DNA from: Aestuariivita sp.
GTDB lineage: Bacteria > Pseudomonadota > Alphaproteobacteria > Rhodobacterales > Rhodobacteraceae
Direction of reading: 5' to 3'
Assembly (NCBI GenBank): GCA_018401465.1
Contig: JAGYKE010000004.1
Span: 806,001-870,000, forward strand
Length of the DNA: 64,000 nt
Part shown: positions 1 to 7,536 of the stretch, one piece after another
How the letters are laid out: each line of letters starts with the position of its first letter
How positions within the stretch are numbered: position 1 is the stretch's first letter
Program-made: the position numbers and the translations under genes
Notes under the pieces: model-generated
Database searches by the model: none
Told to the model about the DNA's origin: nothing
The model's input: only the letters and a program-made list of their open reading frames with translations

Positions 1-22
1 ACCATCACAGGGGGGACAGGAT

Positions 23-607
23 ATGTACGAAGTCGTCGGAAGGGTGCGCAGCCGGGGGTTCCGGGTGCTCTGGGCGCTGGAAGAGATGGGCGTGGCCTAC
101 AAGCATGTCGATGTCGGCCCGCAAAGCGACGAGGCGCGCGCCTATCATCCCGCGGGCAAGATCCCGGTGATGAAGGACGGCGATGCGGTCCTGACCGATT
201 CGGTCGCGATCATGTCCTACCTGTCGGACAAGCACGGCCAGCTGGGCGCGCAGGCGGGCACGGTCGACCGCGCGCGGCTTGACGCGATGCTGCACCAGCT
301 GAACGAAACGCTGGACGCGCCCTTGTGGATGATCGCGCGCCACACCTTCATCCTGCCCGAGGACCAGCGCTGCCCCGAGGCCGTCGCGGTCGAGAAAGAG
401 CTTGTCCAGCGGTCGATGAACCGGCTGGGCGACGGGCTGACCGGCCCCTTCCTGATGGGCGACCACTTCACCATCGCCGATATCCTGTGCGTGCATTGCC
501 TCAACTGGGCCTTCGGCATGGGCATCGCGGTCGAGCATGAAAAGCTCAAGACCTACGCGAAGGACATGCGCGCGCGCCCGGCCTTCACGAAGGCGGGTCA
601 GTCCTGA
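23..607 (+). CDS. Glutathione S-transferase family protein
   Basis: 194-residue cytosolic GST-fold protein. The N-terminal thioredoxin-like half carries the cis-proline region GKIPVM (residues 45-50) and the glutathione gamma-glutamyl contact region LTDSVAIMSYL (57-67). The C-terminal helical half contains GDHFTIADILCV, the typical hydrophobic-capping motif of GSTs. A ggggacagg ribosome site precedes the ATG. No diagnostic catalytic Ser/Cys can be assigned with confidence, so the substrate is unknown. The 3' end overlaps the convergent flavoprotein gene by 23 bases. Length is slightly short for the family (about 200-220 residues) but the domain order is complete. Confidence 0.85.
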   Translation: MYEVVGRVRSRGFRVLWALEEMGVAYKHVDVGPQSDEARAYHPAGKIPVMKDGDAVLTDSVAIMSYLSDKHGQLGAQAGTVDRARLDAMLHQLNETLDAPLWMIARHTFILPEDQRCPEAVAVEKELVQRSMNRLGDGLTGPFLMGDHFTIADILCVHCLNWAFGMGIAVEHEKLKTYAKDMRARPAFTKAGQS

Positions 608-1772
608 GCCAACGCGCCGCGGCCCGGCCTGCCTGCAGGCCGGTCGCGAAACACGCGGTCAGGAGGTAGCCGCCCGTCGGTGCCTCCCAATCCAGCATCT
701 CCCCGGCGCAGAACGTGCCGGGGATTGCCTTCAGCATCAGCCCGTCATCCAGCGCGCCAAGCGCCACGCCCCCGGCGGTGGAAATCGCGCCGTCCATCGG
801 CGCGAGGCCCCGGTGCGGGACGGACAGCGCCTTGAGCGTTGCGGCCAGTGCGGCGGGGTCGCGCGGCAGGGGGCGGCCAAGCTCCTGCGCGAGCGCCAGC
901 GAAACGGGCGGCAGGCGCAGCCGCTTGCGCAGATGGGTGGTCAGGCTGTCCTTGCCCTGACCCGCCAGCCTTGCGGCAAGGGCCGTTTCGTCCAGATCGG
1001 GGCACAGGTCGACGGTCATCGCAGCCCCTTCCCGGATCGCGGGCGACAGGGGATAGACGCCGCCCCCCTCCAGCCCGCTGGCGGTCAGCACCGCCTCGCC
1101 GCGCGATGTGACGTCGCCCGCCCGGAACGCCATCGCCTTGAGCGGCGCACCGAACTGCGGCGCCATATGCGCCGACCAGGGCACCACGATCCCCGCATTG
1201 GCGGCGCCGAAAGGCGTGACCGGGACGCCGCGCGCGCGCAGGATATCCGCCCAGGCCCCGTCCGATCCCAGCCGCGCCCAGCTTGCCCCGCCCAGCGCAA
1301 GGATAGTGGCGTCGGGCGTGACGCGTTCCGTCCCGCCGGGCGTGTCGAAGACCAGCGCGTCGCCGTCCCAGCCCGCCCAGCGCCAGCGCGTGCGGAAGAC
1401 AACGCCCTGCCCCGACAACTGCGCCAGCCATGCCCGCAAGAGCGGCGAGGCCTTCATCGCCACCGGAAAGACCCGGCCGGTGGACCCGGTGAAGACGGGT
1501 TGTCCCAGCCCATCGGCCCAGGCCTTCACCGCATCGGGGCCGAATTCCGCCAGCATCGCGGCCAGCCTGTCCGCCGCCCCGCCATAGGCCGCGGCGAAGG
1601 CGTCTGCCGCTTCGTCCTTCGTCAGGTTCAGTCCCGACTTGCCCGCCATCAGGAACTTGCGCCCGATCGACGGCTTGCCCTCGGCCACCGTCACCGCATG
1701 GCCCGCGTCAGTCAGCGCCTGCGCCGCCATCAGCCCCGCCGGGCCGCCGCCGATCACCCATGCCGTGGCCAT
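585..1772 (-). CDS. NAD(P)/FAD-dependent oxidoreductase, HI0933/YhiN (TIGR03862-like) family
   Basis: 395-residue flavoprotein. The FAD dinucleotide-binding motif GGGPAG lies at residues 8-13, and the family signature GRKFLMAGKSGLNLT follows at about 37-51. The C-terminal block with CAGEMLDWEAPTGGY is the second FAD contact typical of HI0933-like proteins. Family members are poorly characterised flavin reductases; a BaiN-like reductase role is possible but unproven. The gene converges on the GST gene and their coding ends overlap by 23 bases. The short HNH gene is divergent from it, with about 47 bases between the starts. Confidence 0.85.
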   Translation of the reverse strand: MATAWVIGGGPAGLMAAQALTDAGHAVTVAEGKPSIGRKFLMAGKSGLNLTKDEAADAFAAAYGGAADRLAAMLAEFGPDAVKAWADGLGQPVFTGSTGRVFPVAMKASPLLRAWLAQLSGQGVVFRTRWRWAGWDGDALVFDTPGGTERVTPDATILALGGASWARLGSDGAWADILRARGVPVTPFGAANAGIVVPWSAHMAPQFGAPLKAMAFRAGDVTSRGEAVLTASGLEGGGVYPLSPAIREGAAMTVDLCPDLDETALAARLAGQGKDSLTTHLRKRLRLPPVSLALAQELGRPLPRDPAALAATLKALSVPHRGLAPMDGAISTAGGVALGALDDGLMLKAIPGTFCAGEMLDWEAPTGGYLLTACFATGLQAGRAAARWLRTDPPS

Positions 1773-1819
1773 GCGCGCCCCCTTGAAACCCCGACCCCGC
1801 GAAGCACCTCAATGCCGCG

Positions 1820-2128
1820 ATGATGGACCAGCCGCAAGACGATCCCCTCTGCCCGCTCTGCCTGCGCCCGATCCCGCCGGGCGCGCCGCAAAGCCTGCAC
1901 CACCTGATCCCGAAGCTGAAGGGCGGCAAGGGCGGGCCTGTCGTGCTCATGCACCACATCTGCCACCGCGAAATCCACGCCACTCTGACCGAGGCCGAGC
2001 TTGCCCGCGCCTATTCAACGCCCGAGGCGCTCCGCGCCCACCCAAGGCTGGCGAAATTCGCCGCTTGGGTGGCGAAGCGGCCGCCGGGGTTTTCCTCGAA
2101 GGTCCCGGGCAAGCGGCGAGGGCGGTAA
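1820..2128 (+). CDS. Small HNH-endonuclease-like protein
   Basis: 102-residue protein with a zinc-finger-like HNH core: CPLC at residues 11-14, HHLIPKLKGG starting at 27, and HHICHREIHA at 45-54. This is the beta-beta-alpha metal arrangement of HNH nucleases, with Cys pairs holding a structural zinc and the His residues contacting the catalytic metal. Short HNH proteins of this kind are common in Rhodobacterales and mostly uncharacterised; nuclease activity is an inference from fold. Its stop codon (2126-2128) is in the same frame as the headless porin that follows, with no intervening stop, so transcription from this gene would run into the porin. Confidence 0.75.
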   Translation: MMDQPQDDPLCPLCLRPIPPGAPQSLHHLIPKLKGGKGGPVVLMHHICHREIHATLTEAELARAYSTPEALRAHPRLAKFAAWVAKRPPGFSSKVPGKRRGR

Positions 2129-2195
2129 GGGGGCGGGGAAACTCCCCCCCGGCGGGCAGAACCCCCGCCGCCGATCCCGCCGGGGTGGCAGGATA

Positions 2196-2218
2196 ACTTT
2201 CGTCCGGCGGACAAAGGT
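2196..2218. other. 23-bp dyad at the broken 5' end of the porin (candidate recombinase crossover site)
   Basis: The sequence is symmetric about base 2207, with 9 of 11 positions pairing. The inner perfect part is GTCCG-g-CGGAC (2202-2212) and the outer arms are ACtTTc and aAAgGT. It ends within what should be codons 3-4 of the porin signal peptide. Tyrosine-recombinase core sites are imperfect inverted repeats of this size, and a tyrosine recombinase gene lies 1.2 kb downstream. I see no second copy in the window, so the role as a crossover site is inference. Confidence 0.45.
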
Positions 2219-2254
2219 CTCTTCCTGACTACTGCCCTGGTCGCATCGGCCTCT

Positions 2255-3187
2255 ATGGCAGCAGCAGATGTGCGGATCAGCGGTAACGCCCGCTTTGGCC
2301 TGGACTACAACGACGAAAACGCCGGAACTCCGGCAGGCAAGACGACGCTCACCTCGCGTCTGCGTCTGCAGTTCGATATTGCGACGGAAACCGACGGAGG
2401 CGTGACCTTCGGTGGCCGCATGCGTATGCAGTCTTCCAGCGCTGACGGCACTGCAGGAGTTGGCGCTTGGAACGGTGCGCGCTTCTTCGTGGCGGCCAAC
2501 GGCTTCACGCTCGGTGTTGGAAACATTCTCGGCGCTGTCGACAACATGTTTACTCTCTACCAAGACGCAAACAGCCCGACTGTTGGTATCGGCGTTGATG
2601 GTGCAAACTACGACTATCTGGTCGGCACTATGAACGGGCTTTCCCTGTGGGATGGCTACAGCTCGGGCGGTGCCGGTGTGAACGGCGTCGAATTCATTTA
2701 CGACGCTGCCAACTGGCAGGTCCACGTGTCGTACTCGGATCGTGCGACCATTGAGGCTGACGGTGCCGAACGTCTTGCGATCAGCGGCTTCTACAGGTTC
2801 GGTGACTGGACCGTCGCCGCAGCCTATAACGATGAGCGCCCCGTTGGCGGTGGTGACGGTCGGGACCTGACCATCGTAGGTGTCACCGGCGATCTGGGCT
2901 TCATGAACGTGACGCTGAACTATGCACAGGGCGAAAACTACATCGCTGCCGGTGTGGATTCATCCAAGTTCACCTTGTCGGCAGGCTTCGACATCGGCGC
3001 GGCGACCAACATGATGGTCTACGTAACCGACGAGGACAGCCCGGGCCAGCCCACTGACGGCACCGGCTACGGCTTTAACGTTTCCCACGACCTTGGCGGC
3101 GGCGTGTCGCTGGTTGCCGGTCTGGAGGAAACCACAGGCGTAGTGAGCAACACCACCGTTCAGGCAGGCGCCTACTTCCGCTTCTGA
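2255..3187 (+). CDS. Outer-membrane porin lacking its start codon and signal-peptide N terminus
   Basis: The reading frame encodes a complete Rhodobacterales-type general porin beta-barrel. The mature part starts ADVRISGNARFGLDY and ends with the C-terminal aromatic signature AGAYFRF used for outer-membrane insertion. Upstream of the first ATG (2255) the frame stays open and reads KGLFLTTALVASAS (2213-2254). That is a normal porin signal peptide missing only the initiating Met-Lys. No ATG, GTG or TTG exists in this frame between the HNH stop (2128) and 2255, so translation from 2255 would lack the export signal. The barrel has no stops or frameshifts and is less GC-rich than its neighbours. 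It is either a recent pseudogene or a silent cassette needing recombination for expression. Confidence 0.8.
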   Translation: MAAADVRISGNARFGLDYNDENAGTPAGKTTLTSRLRLQFDIATETDGGVTFGGRMRMQSSSADGTAGVGAWNGARFFVAANGFTLGVGNILGAVDNMFTLYQDANSPTVGIGVDGANYDYLVGTMNGLSLWDGYSSGGAGVNGVEFIYDAANWQVHVSYSDRATIEADGAERLAISGFYRFGDWTVAAAYNDERPVGGGDGRDLTIVGVTGDLGFMNVTLNYAQGENYIAAGVDSSKFTLSAGFDIGAATNMMVYVTDEDSPGQPTDGTGYGFNVSHDLGGGVSLVAGLEETTGVVSNTTVQAGAYFRF

Positions 3188-3204
3188 TCGGCTGAAAACA
3201 TTCT

Positions 3205-3242
3205 CCGGGGCGGAATTTCGATTTCCGACATTTCCGCCCCGG
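3205..3242 (+). terminator. Stem-loop after the porin
   Basis: An 11-bp perfect stem, CCGGGGCGGAA (3205-3215) with TTCCGCCCCGG (3232-3242), around a 16-base loop, starts 17 bases after the porin stop. The run of T after it is weak, so it may terminate or mainly stabilise the porin mRNA. Its presence shows that the porin kept its own 3' end. Confidence 0.6.
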
Positions 3243-3254
3243 AATTGACTTATC

Positions 3255-3276
3255 TGTTAACCAAAATTGGTTGACA
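3255..3276. repeat. 22-bp imperfect palindrome upstream of the recombinase
   Basis: Arms TGTtAACCAA and TTGGTTgACA flank a 2-base AA centre, with one mismatch per arm pair. It lies in the AT-rich spacer between porin and recombinase. It could be an operator for the recombinase, a recombinase-binding site or a chance palindrome. Confidence 0.45.
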
Positions 3277-3277
3277 A

Positions 3278-3313
3278 CCCTATGGAGCCTACATTTAGTA
3301 GAGCTTCATGGGG
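3278..3313. repeat. Imperfect hairpin in the porin-recombinase spacer
   Basis: CCCTATGGAGCCTAC (3278-3292) pairs imperfectly with GTAGAGCTTCATGGGG (3298-3313) and is followed by a T-rich stretch near 3330. The remainder of the spacer, 3314-3433, is very AT-rich and holds no gene I can see; it presumably contains the recombinase promoter. Confidence 0.35.
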
Positions 3314-3433
3314 TTATTGTCGTTTTTATCAGGGGAAATAAACTTCACCGCACGATATGTATAGTTTTTATTTATTAATTTTTTAAATGAAATACCATAA
3401 GCTAGAAAAAAGAATCGCTGAAGGAGTTCGCAC

Positions 3434-4366
3434 ATGATCCCGCAGGACAGGCAGTCTGCCCGCAGCCAGAAGGCTTCGAACCGGATCACGTTCGGACAGT
3501 TCTTCCGCGACTGGTACGTCCCCTATGCCGAGGTGCGGAAGAAGACGCTCTTCCAGGAGGAATACACCTTCCGCAAACATTTTGCGGACAGTCTCGGGAC
3601 GGTCCGGCTTGTCGATCTGACGTCGAACCGGCTGGACGACTGGCTGACCGAGCATATCCGGACGGGCCTGAAGCCCTCGACCATCAACAAGCACATCGCC
3701 TTCGTGAACCGGCTGATCCGTCTGGCCGAGAAATGGTCGCTCATCGACAGCAAAAGCTATTTCGCGCTGCGCATCGACAAGCTGAAGACCGGCGATTACA
3801 CCCAGCGGTTCCTGGAGAAGGACGAGGTGGACCGCCTTCTGGCGGCGGCGCGGCGGGATACGCATCCCTTCATGTACGACGTGACGAAGGTGCTGCTTCT
3901 CACCGGATGCCGCATCGGCGAATTGCGCAAGGCGCGCTGGCCCGATCTGGACGACAAGGCGCGCATCTGGCGGGTGCCGGTGGCAAAAGGCGGGCGGTCG
4001 CGGCGCATCTATCTTAATGCCGCGGCGATGAACACGTTCCGCGAGATCTTCCTGAAGGCGAACCATCTGGGTCTGAAGACAAAGCCCGACAATTTCATCG
4101 TGGCCAACCCGAAGACCGGGGACTGCTATGACAGCTTCTATGCATCGTGGTACCGCGTGCTTGACGATGCCGGGCTATCGGGCGTGCGCCTGCATGATCT
4201 GCGTCACACCTATGCGAGCGTCCTGATCAACAGTGGCGCGACCATTTACGAAGTGCAGAAGCTTCTGGGCCATTCGTCCGTCAACATGACGCAGAGATAT
4301 GCGCAGCTGTTTCCCGACACGCTGCACGAAAAGGCGGAAATGGCCGCGTCCTTCCTGAGGGCGTGA
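3434..4366 (+). CDS. Tyrosine recombinase / site-specific integrase (compact, Xer-like)
   Basis: 310-residue recombinase with a full catalytic set: Arg160 (TGCRIGE), Lys185 (VAKGG), His254 and Arg257 (HDLRHTY), His280 (LGHSS) and the nucleophile Tyr289 (MTQRYAQL). The N-terminal SAM-like core-binding domain occupies about residues 18-110. There is no separate arm-binding domain, so the size is that of XerC/D, invertases and phase-variation recombinases rather than of large phage integrases. AAGGAG sits 8 bases before the ATG. No phage, transposon or tRNA gene is adjacent; the only lower-GC companion is the headless porin upstream. A role in moving or inverting the porin segment is inference. 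The gene could instead be the relic of an integrated element. Confidence 0.9.
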   Translation: MIPQDRQSARSQKASNRITFGQFFRDWYVPYAEVRKKTLFQEEYTFRKHFADSLGTVRLVDLTSNRLDDWLTEHIRTGLKPSTINKHIAFVNRLIRLAEKWSLIDSKSYFALRIDKLKTGDYTQRFLEKDEVDRLLAAARRDTHPFMYDVTKVLLLTGCRIGELRKARWPDLDDKARIWRVPVAKGGRSRRIYLNAAAMNTFREIFLKANHLGLKTKPDNFIVANPKTGDCYDSFYASWYRVLDDAGLSGVRLHDLRHTYASVLINSGATIYEVQKLLGHSSVNMTQRYAQLFPDTLHEKAEMAASFLRA

Positions 4367-4377
4367 CGGTCACGCCC
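4359..4377. repeat. Perfect 19-bp palindrome spanning the recombinase stop codon
   Basis: GGGCGTGAC, one central G, then GTCACGCCC. It contains the stop codons of both the recombinase and the convergent enoyl-CoA hydratase gene. It may act as a compact terminator hairpin or mark the right edge of the inserted module. Confidence 0.5.
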
Positions 4378-4984
4378 CCCGGCACATCCGCTTGATCCCG
4401 GCCGCGATGGCCGGGTCGGCCGCCAGCGTGTCGGCGGCCAGCGCGTGGGCGGTGGGCAGAAGCTCGTCCGCCTCGGTGATCCGGTCGATGAGGCCGAAGG
4501 TCAGGGCCTCATCCGCCGTCCACCTTTGCCCGGCCATGAGCATCAGCCGCGCGCGCGCCGGACCCACCAGCGCGGTCAGCCGCCCGGGGTCCGACGGCTG
4601 CGGCAGGAAGCCCAGTTTCATCACCGGGTAGAAGAACTTGGCCCCCGGCACCGCGATGCGCAGATCGCAGGCCAGCGCCATGCCCATCGCGCCGCCCGCC
4701 AGTGTGCCGTTGAGCGCGGCGATGGTCAGACCCGGCAGGGCGGCGATGGCGCCCGACAGCTCCTCCCAAAGGGGTGAGGTGGCGAGGCCCGCGCGCGCAG
4801 CCTCCAGATCGGCGCCGGCGCTGAAGACGCGGCCCTGCCCGGTGAGGATGACCGCCCGGGCGTCCTGCGCCGCGCGCATGACGCGGACGAGTTCGCCCAG
4901 CATGTCGGGCGTCAGCGAATTGGCCTTGTCGGGCCGCGCCAGCGTGACGGTCCAGAGATCGCCTTGGGTCTCAAGCTCGATCAT
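4370..4984 (-). CDS. Enoyl-CoA hydratase/isomerase family protein
   Basis: 204-residue crotonase-fold protein, shorter than the usual 250-260. The oxyanion-hole segments are recognisable: FSAGADLEAA near residue 55 and LNGTLAGGAMGMALACDLR near 90-110. The second catalytic region, KLGFLPQPSDPGRLTALVG, lacks the usual Glu-rich consensus, so hydratase activity is uncertain. Its start overlaps the stop of the upstream SDR gene (ATGA), implying translational coupling. A role in degradation of an acyl-CoA together with the SDR is plausible. Confidence 0.8.
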   Translation of the reverse strand: MIELETQGDLWTVTLARPDKANSLTPDMLGELVRVMRAAQDARAVILTGQGRVFSAGADLEAARAGLATSPLWEELSGAIAALPGLTIAALNGTLAGGAMGMALACDLRIAVPGAKFFYPVMKLGFLPQPSDPGRLTALVGPARARLMLMAGQRWTADEALTFGLIDRITEADELLPTAHALAADTLAADPAIAAGIKRMCRGA

Positions 4985-5730
4985 GCCAGCCCCACCGCCG
5001 CCCGGATCGCCGGATCGCGGAGCGACATTTCCTGCCCCAGATGCGCGTCACCGCCCGGGCCGCACATCCACACCAGCGCGCGCGCGGGCCAGTCGGGCGG
5101 GATGTGGTCGGACCAGTTGAGCTGGCTGACCGCGTTGATGCCAGACGCCTTGATCTCGCGCTGCATCTGGGTGGCGACGGTTCCGGGCGACAGGCCCATG
5201 GCGCGGATGCCGTGGCCGCTTTCCTCGAGATCGAGGCAGCGCGTCAGCATCGCCGCCCCGGCCTTGGAGGCGCAGTAATGGCTCCAGGCCTCGACCGGGT
5301 TCGAGGCGGCACCCGAGCTGACGGTGATGACGGTGCCGCCGCCTGCCTTGCGCATGGCGGGAAGCACGGCGCGGATGCCGAAGAAGACGCCCTTGAGGTT
5401 GATGTCGATGGCCTGCGCCCAGCCTTCGGGATCGACGCGCGCGATATGGGCGATGGGTTCGATCACACCCGCGTTGTTGATCAGGATGTGCGGCCCGCCC
5501 AGACGGTCGCGCGTGGCGGCGGCGGCGGCCTGCATGTCGGGCCATGAGGCGACGTCGCAGGGCAGGGCAAGGGCCACATCGCCGAGATCGCGGGCCAGAT
5601 CGGAGAGCGCGTCGCCGCTGCGCGCGACCAGTGCGACGCGCGCGCCCGCCTCAGCGAAGGCACGCGCGGCAGCGGCGCCGATTCCGCGGCTGGCCCCGGT
5701 GATCATCACGGTCTGCCCCGTCAGCGTCAT
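4981..5730 (-). CDS. SDR family NAD(P)-dependent oxidoreductase
   Basis: 249-residue classical short-chain dehydrogenase. It has the cofactor motif TGASRGIG near the N terminus, NNAG in the central strand, and a Ser plus YCASK catalytic triad (VSSGAAS then HYCASKAG). I start it at MTLTGQTVMITGAS because this puts the Rossmann motif at the expected distance; the frame is open further upstream but reads as low-complexity. It is translationally coupled to the enoyl-CoA hydratase-like gene. Substrate unknown. Confidence 0.85.
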   Translation of the reverse strand: MTLTGQTVMITGASRGIGAAAARAFAEAGARVALVARSGDALSDLARDLGDVALALPCDVASWPDMQAAAAATRDRLGGPHILINNAGVIEPIAHIARVDPEGWAQAIDINLKGVFFGIRAVLPAMRKAGGGTVITVSSGAASNPVEAWSHYCASKAGAAMLTRCLDLEESGHGIRAMGLSPGTVATQMQREIKASGINAVSQLNWSDHIPPDWPARALVWMCGPGGDAHLGQEMSLRDPAIRAAVGLA

Positions 5731-5882
5731 GGCGGTGTCCTTTCCTGTCCTGCCCGTCCGCGCCATGGGTAAGGGCGGCGGCAGGGAAAGGCCAGAGGGC
5801 AGGCCGCATTCCCCTTGACCCGGGCGGTGCGAGTCAGGACCATGCCGCCAGATCAATTTCCCCCATGAAAGGGTGTTTTCCG

Positions 5883-7412
5883 ATGCTTCATTCCCTGTTC
5901 CGCGGCCTGTCCGCATCCGCGCTGGTGGTCCTGTCGGTGCAGGCGGCGCAGGCCGACCTTACCGCGCAGGATGTCTGGTCGGACTGGCGCGCCTATCTCA
6001 TCGGCACCGGCTATACCGTGACCGGGACCGAGGCGATGGCGGGCAACACCCTGAAGGTGAGCGATGTCGTGCTGAGCATCGACCTGCCCGAGGACGATGG
6101 CGCGATGACCCTGACCATGGGCGCGCTGAGCTTCACGGAAAACGGCGATGGCACGGTCAGCGTGGACATGCCGACCCAGATGCCCCTGCGCGTGACCGGC
6201 ACCGACGGTGTCGATGGCGTGCCGTTCGAGGTGCTGGTGAACTACCGGCAATCGGCGCCGACGATGACGGTCTCGGGCGATCCTGCGGACATGACCTATA
6301 CCTACACCGCCGCGTCGGTGGGGCTGACGCTTGATTCCCTGTCGTCGGACGGCGTCGCGGTCTCGTCCGACGATGTGCGCGCGACGTTTTCGCTGGGCAA
6401 CGTGATCGGGACGACGCGGATGCAGGTGGGCGATCTGCGCCGCTATGTCCAGAAGTTCGAGACGGGCGCGCTTGCCTATGACATCTTCTTCCGCGATCCC
6501 GAAGGCAGCGGGGCGTTCACCATGACGGGCGCGGCGGACGGGCTGGGGATCGACGGTGTGTCGGACATTCCGGGAGAGCTGGACACCGAGAACATGTCCG
6601 ACATGATCAAGGCGGGCTTCGGCGGCACCGGGACGCTGACCTTCGGGCCGGGGTCGTCGAAGGTGAACTTCGCCGAGGACGGCGAGACCTTCGCCTATGA
6701 TTCGGCGTCGCAAGGCGGATCGCTGAGCGTCGGGCTGACGCGGGACGGCCTGAATTACGACCTGACGCAGCGCGGCGTGGCGATGAACATGATGGGGTCC
6801 GAGATTCCGCTGCCCATCGCTCTGACGGCGGCCGAATTGGGCTTCCGCCTTGCCTTTCCGACGCTGGCCTCGGACGAACCGCAGGATTTCCGGCTGGCGT
6901 TGAAACTGGCCGATTTCACCATGTCGGACATGATCTGGTCGATCTTCGACCCGGCGGTGCAACTGCCCCGCGACGCCGCGACGCTGGATATCGATCTCGC
7001 CGGGAAGACCAGGCTTCTGGCCGATATCTTCGACCCGGCGGTGGCCGCGCAGCTGGAGAGCGCCGATGCGCCTCCGGCCGAGCTCGACGCGCTGTCGGTG
7101 AATGCGCTGACGCTGCGCGCGGTGGGTGCGGAACTGACGGGCAACGGTGCCTTCACCTTCGACAACACCGATCTGGTGAGCTTTGACGGCATTCCGCGCC
7201 CCGAAGGCGTGATGAACCTGCGCCTTGTCGGGGGCAACGGGCTGCTGGACAAGCTGGTCGCCATGGGCCTTTTGCCCGAGGGAGAGGCCATGGGCGCGCG
7301 CATGATGATGGGCCTGTTCGCGGTGCCGGGATCAGAACCCGACACGCTGAATTCGAAGATCGAGATTAACGATCAGGGCCATATCCTCGCCAACGGCCAG
7401 CGCATCCAGTAA
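5883..7412 (+). CDS. DUF2125 domain-containing exported protein
   Basis: 509-residue protein beginning with a cleavable signal peptide (MLHSLFRGLSASALVVLSV, cleavage after AQA). The rest is a long series of beta-strand-rich segments matching the DUF2125 family of alphaproteobacterial periplasmic or envelope proteins of unknown function. I favour the ATG at 5883 because aaaggg lies 9 bases before it. An in-frame ATG at 5865 would put six extra residues ahead of the signal peptide. It stands alone and is followed by a strong terminator. Confidence 0.8.
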   Translation: MLHSLFRGLSASALVVLSVQAAQADLTAQDVWSDWRAYLIGTGYTVTGTEAMAGNTLKVSDVVLSIDLPEDDGAMTLTMGALSFTENGDGTVSVDMPTQMPLRVTGTDGVDGVPFEVLVNYRQSAPTMTVSGDPADMTYTYTAASVGLTLDSLSSDGVAVSSDDVRATFSLGNVIGTTRMQVGDLRRYVQKFETGALAYDIFFRDPEGSGAFTMTGAADGLGIDGVSDIPGELDTENMSDMIKAGFGGTGTLTFGPGSSKVNFAEDGETFAYDSASQGGSLSVGLTRDGLNYDLTQRGVAMNMMGSEIPLPIALTAAELGFRLAFPTLASDEPQDFRLALKLADFTMSDMIWSIFDPAVQLPRDAATLDIDLAGKTRLLADIFDPAVAAQLESADAPPAELDALSVNALTLRAVGAELTGNGAFTFDNTDLVSFDGIPRPEGVMNLRLVGGNGLLDKLVAMGLLPEGEAMGARMMMGLFAVPGSEPDTLNSKIEINDQGHILANGQRIQ

Positions 7413-7432
7413 CCGCGCGGCTGCCGCGCCAT

Positions 7433-7460
7433 GGGGCCGCCCGCAGGGGCGGCCCTTTTT
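7433..7460 (+). terminator. Rho-independent terminator after the DUF2125 gene
   Basis: A GC-rich stem, GGGGCCGCC with GGCGGCCC around a short loop, is followed directly by TTTTT. Confidence 0.85.
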
Positions 7461-7536
7461 GCATGCCCCGGGGCCTTGCGGCAGGGGCGGGGCGCCGCTA
7501 GGTCCAGATCAGACACTGGCGACAGGACCTTCTCCC

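Noticed and set aside
537-1823. Long plus-strand frame opposite the flavoprotein gene
   Set aside because: Arg/Pro/Gly-rich shadow translation; the minus-strand flavoprotein has clear FAD motifs.
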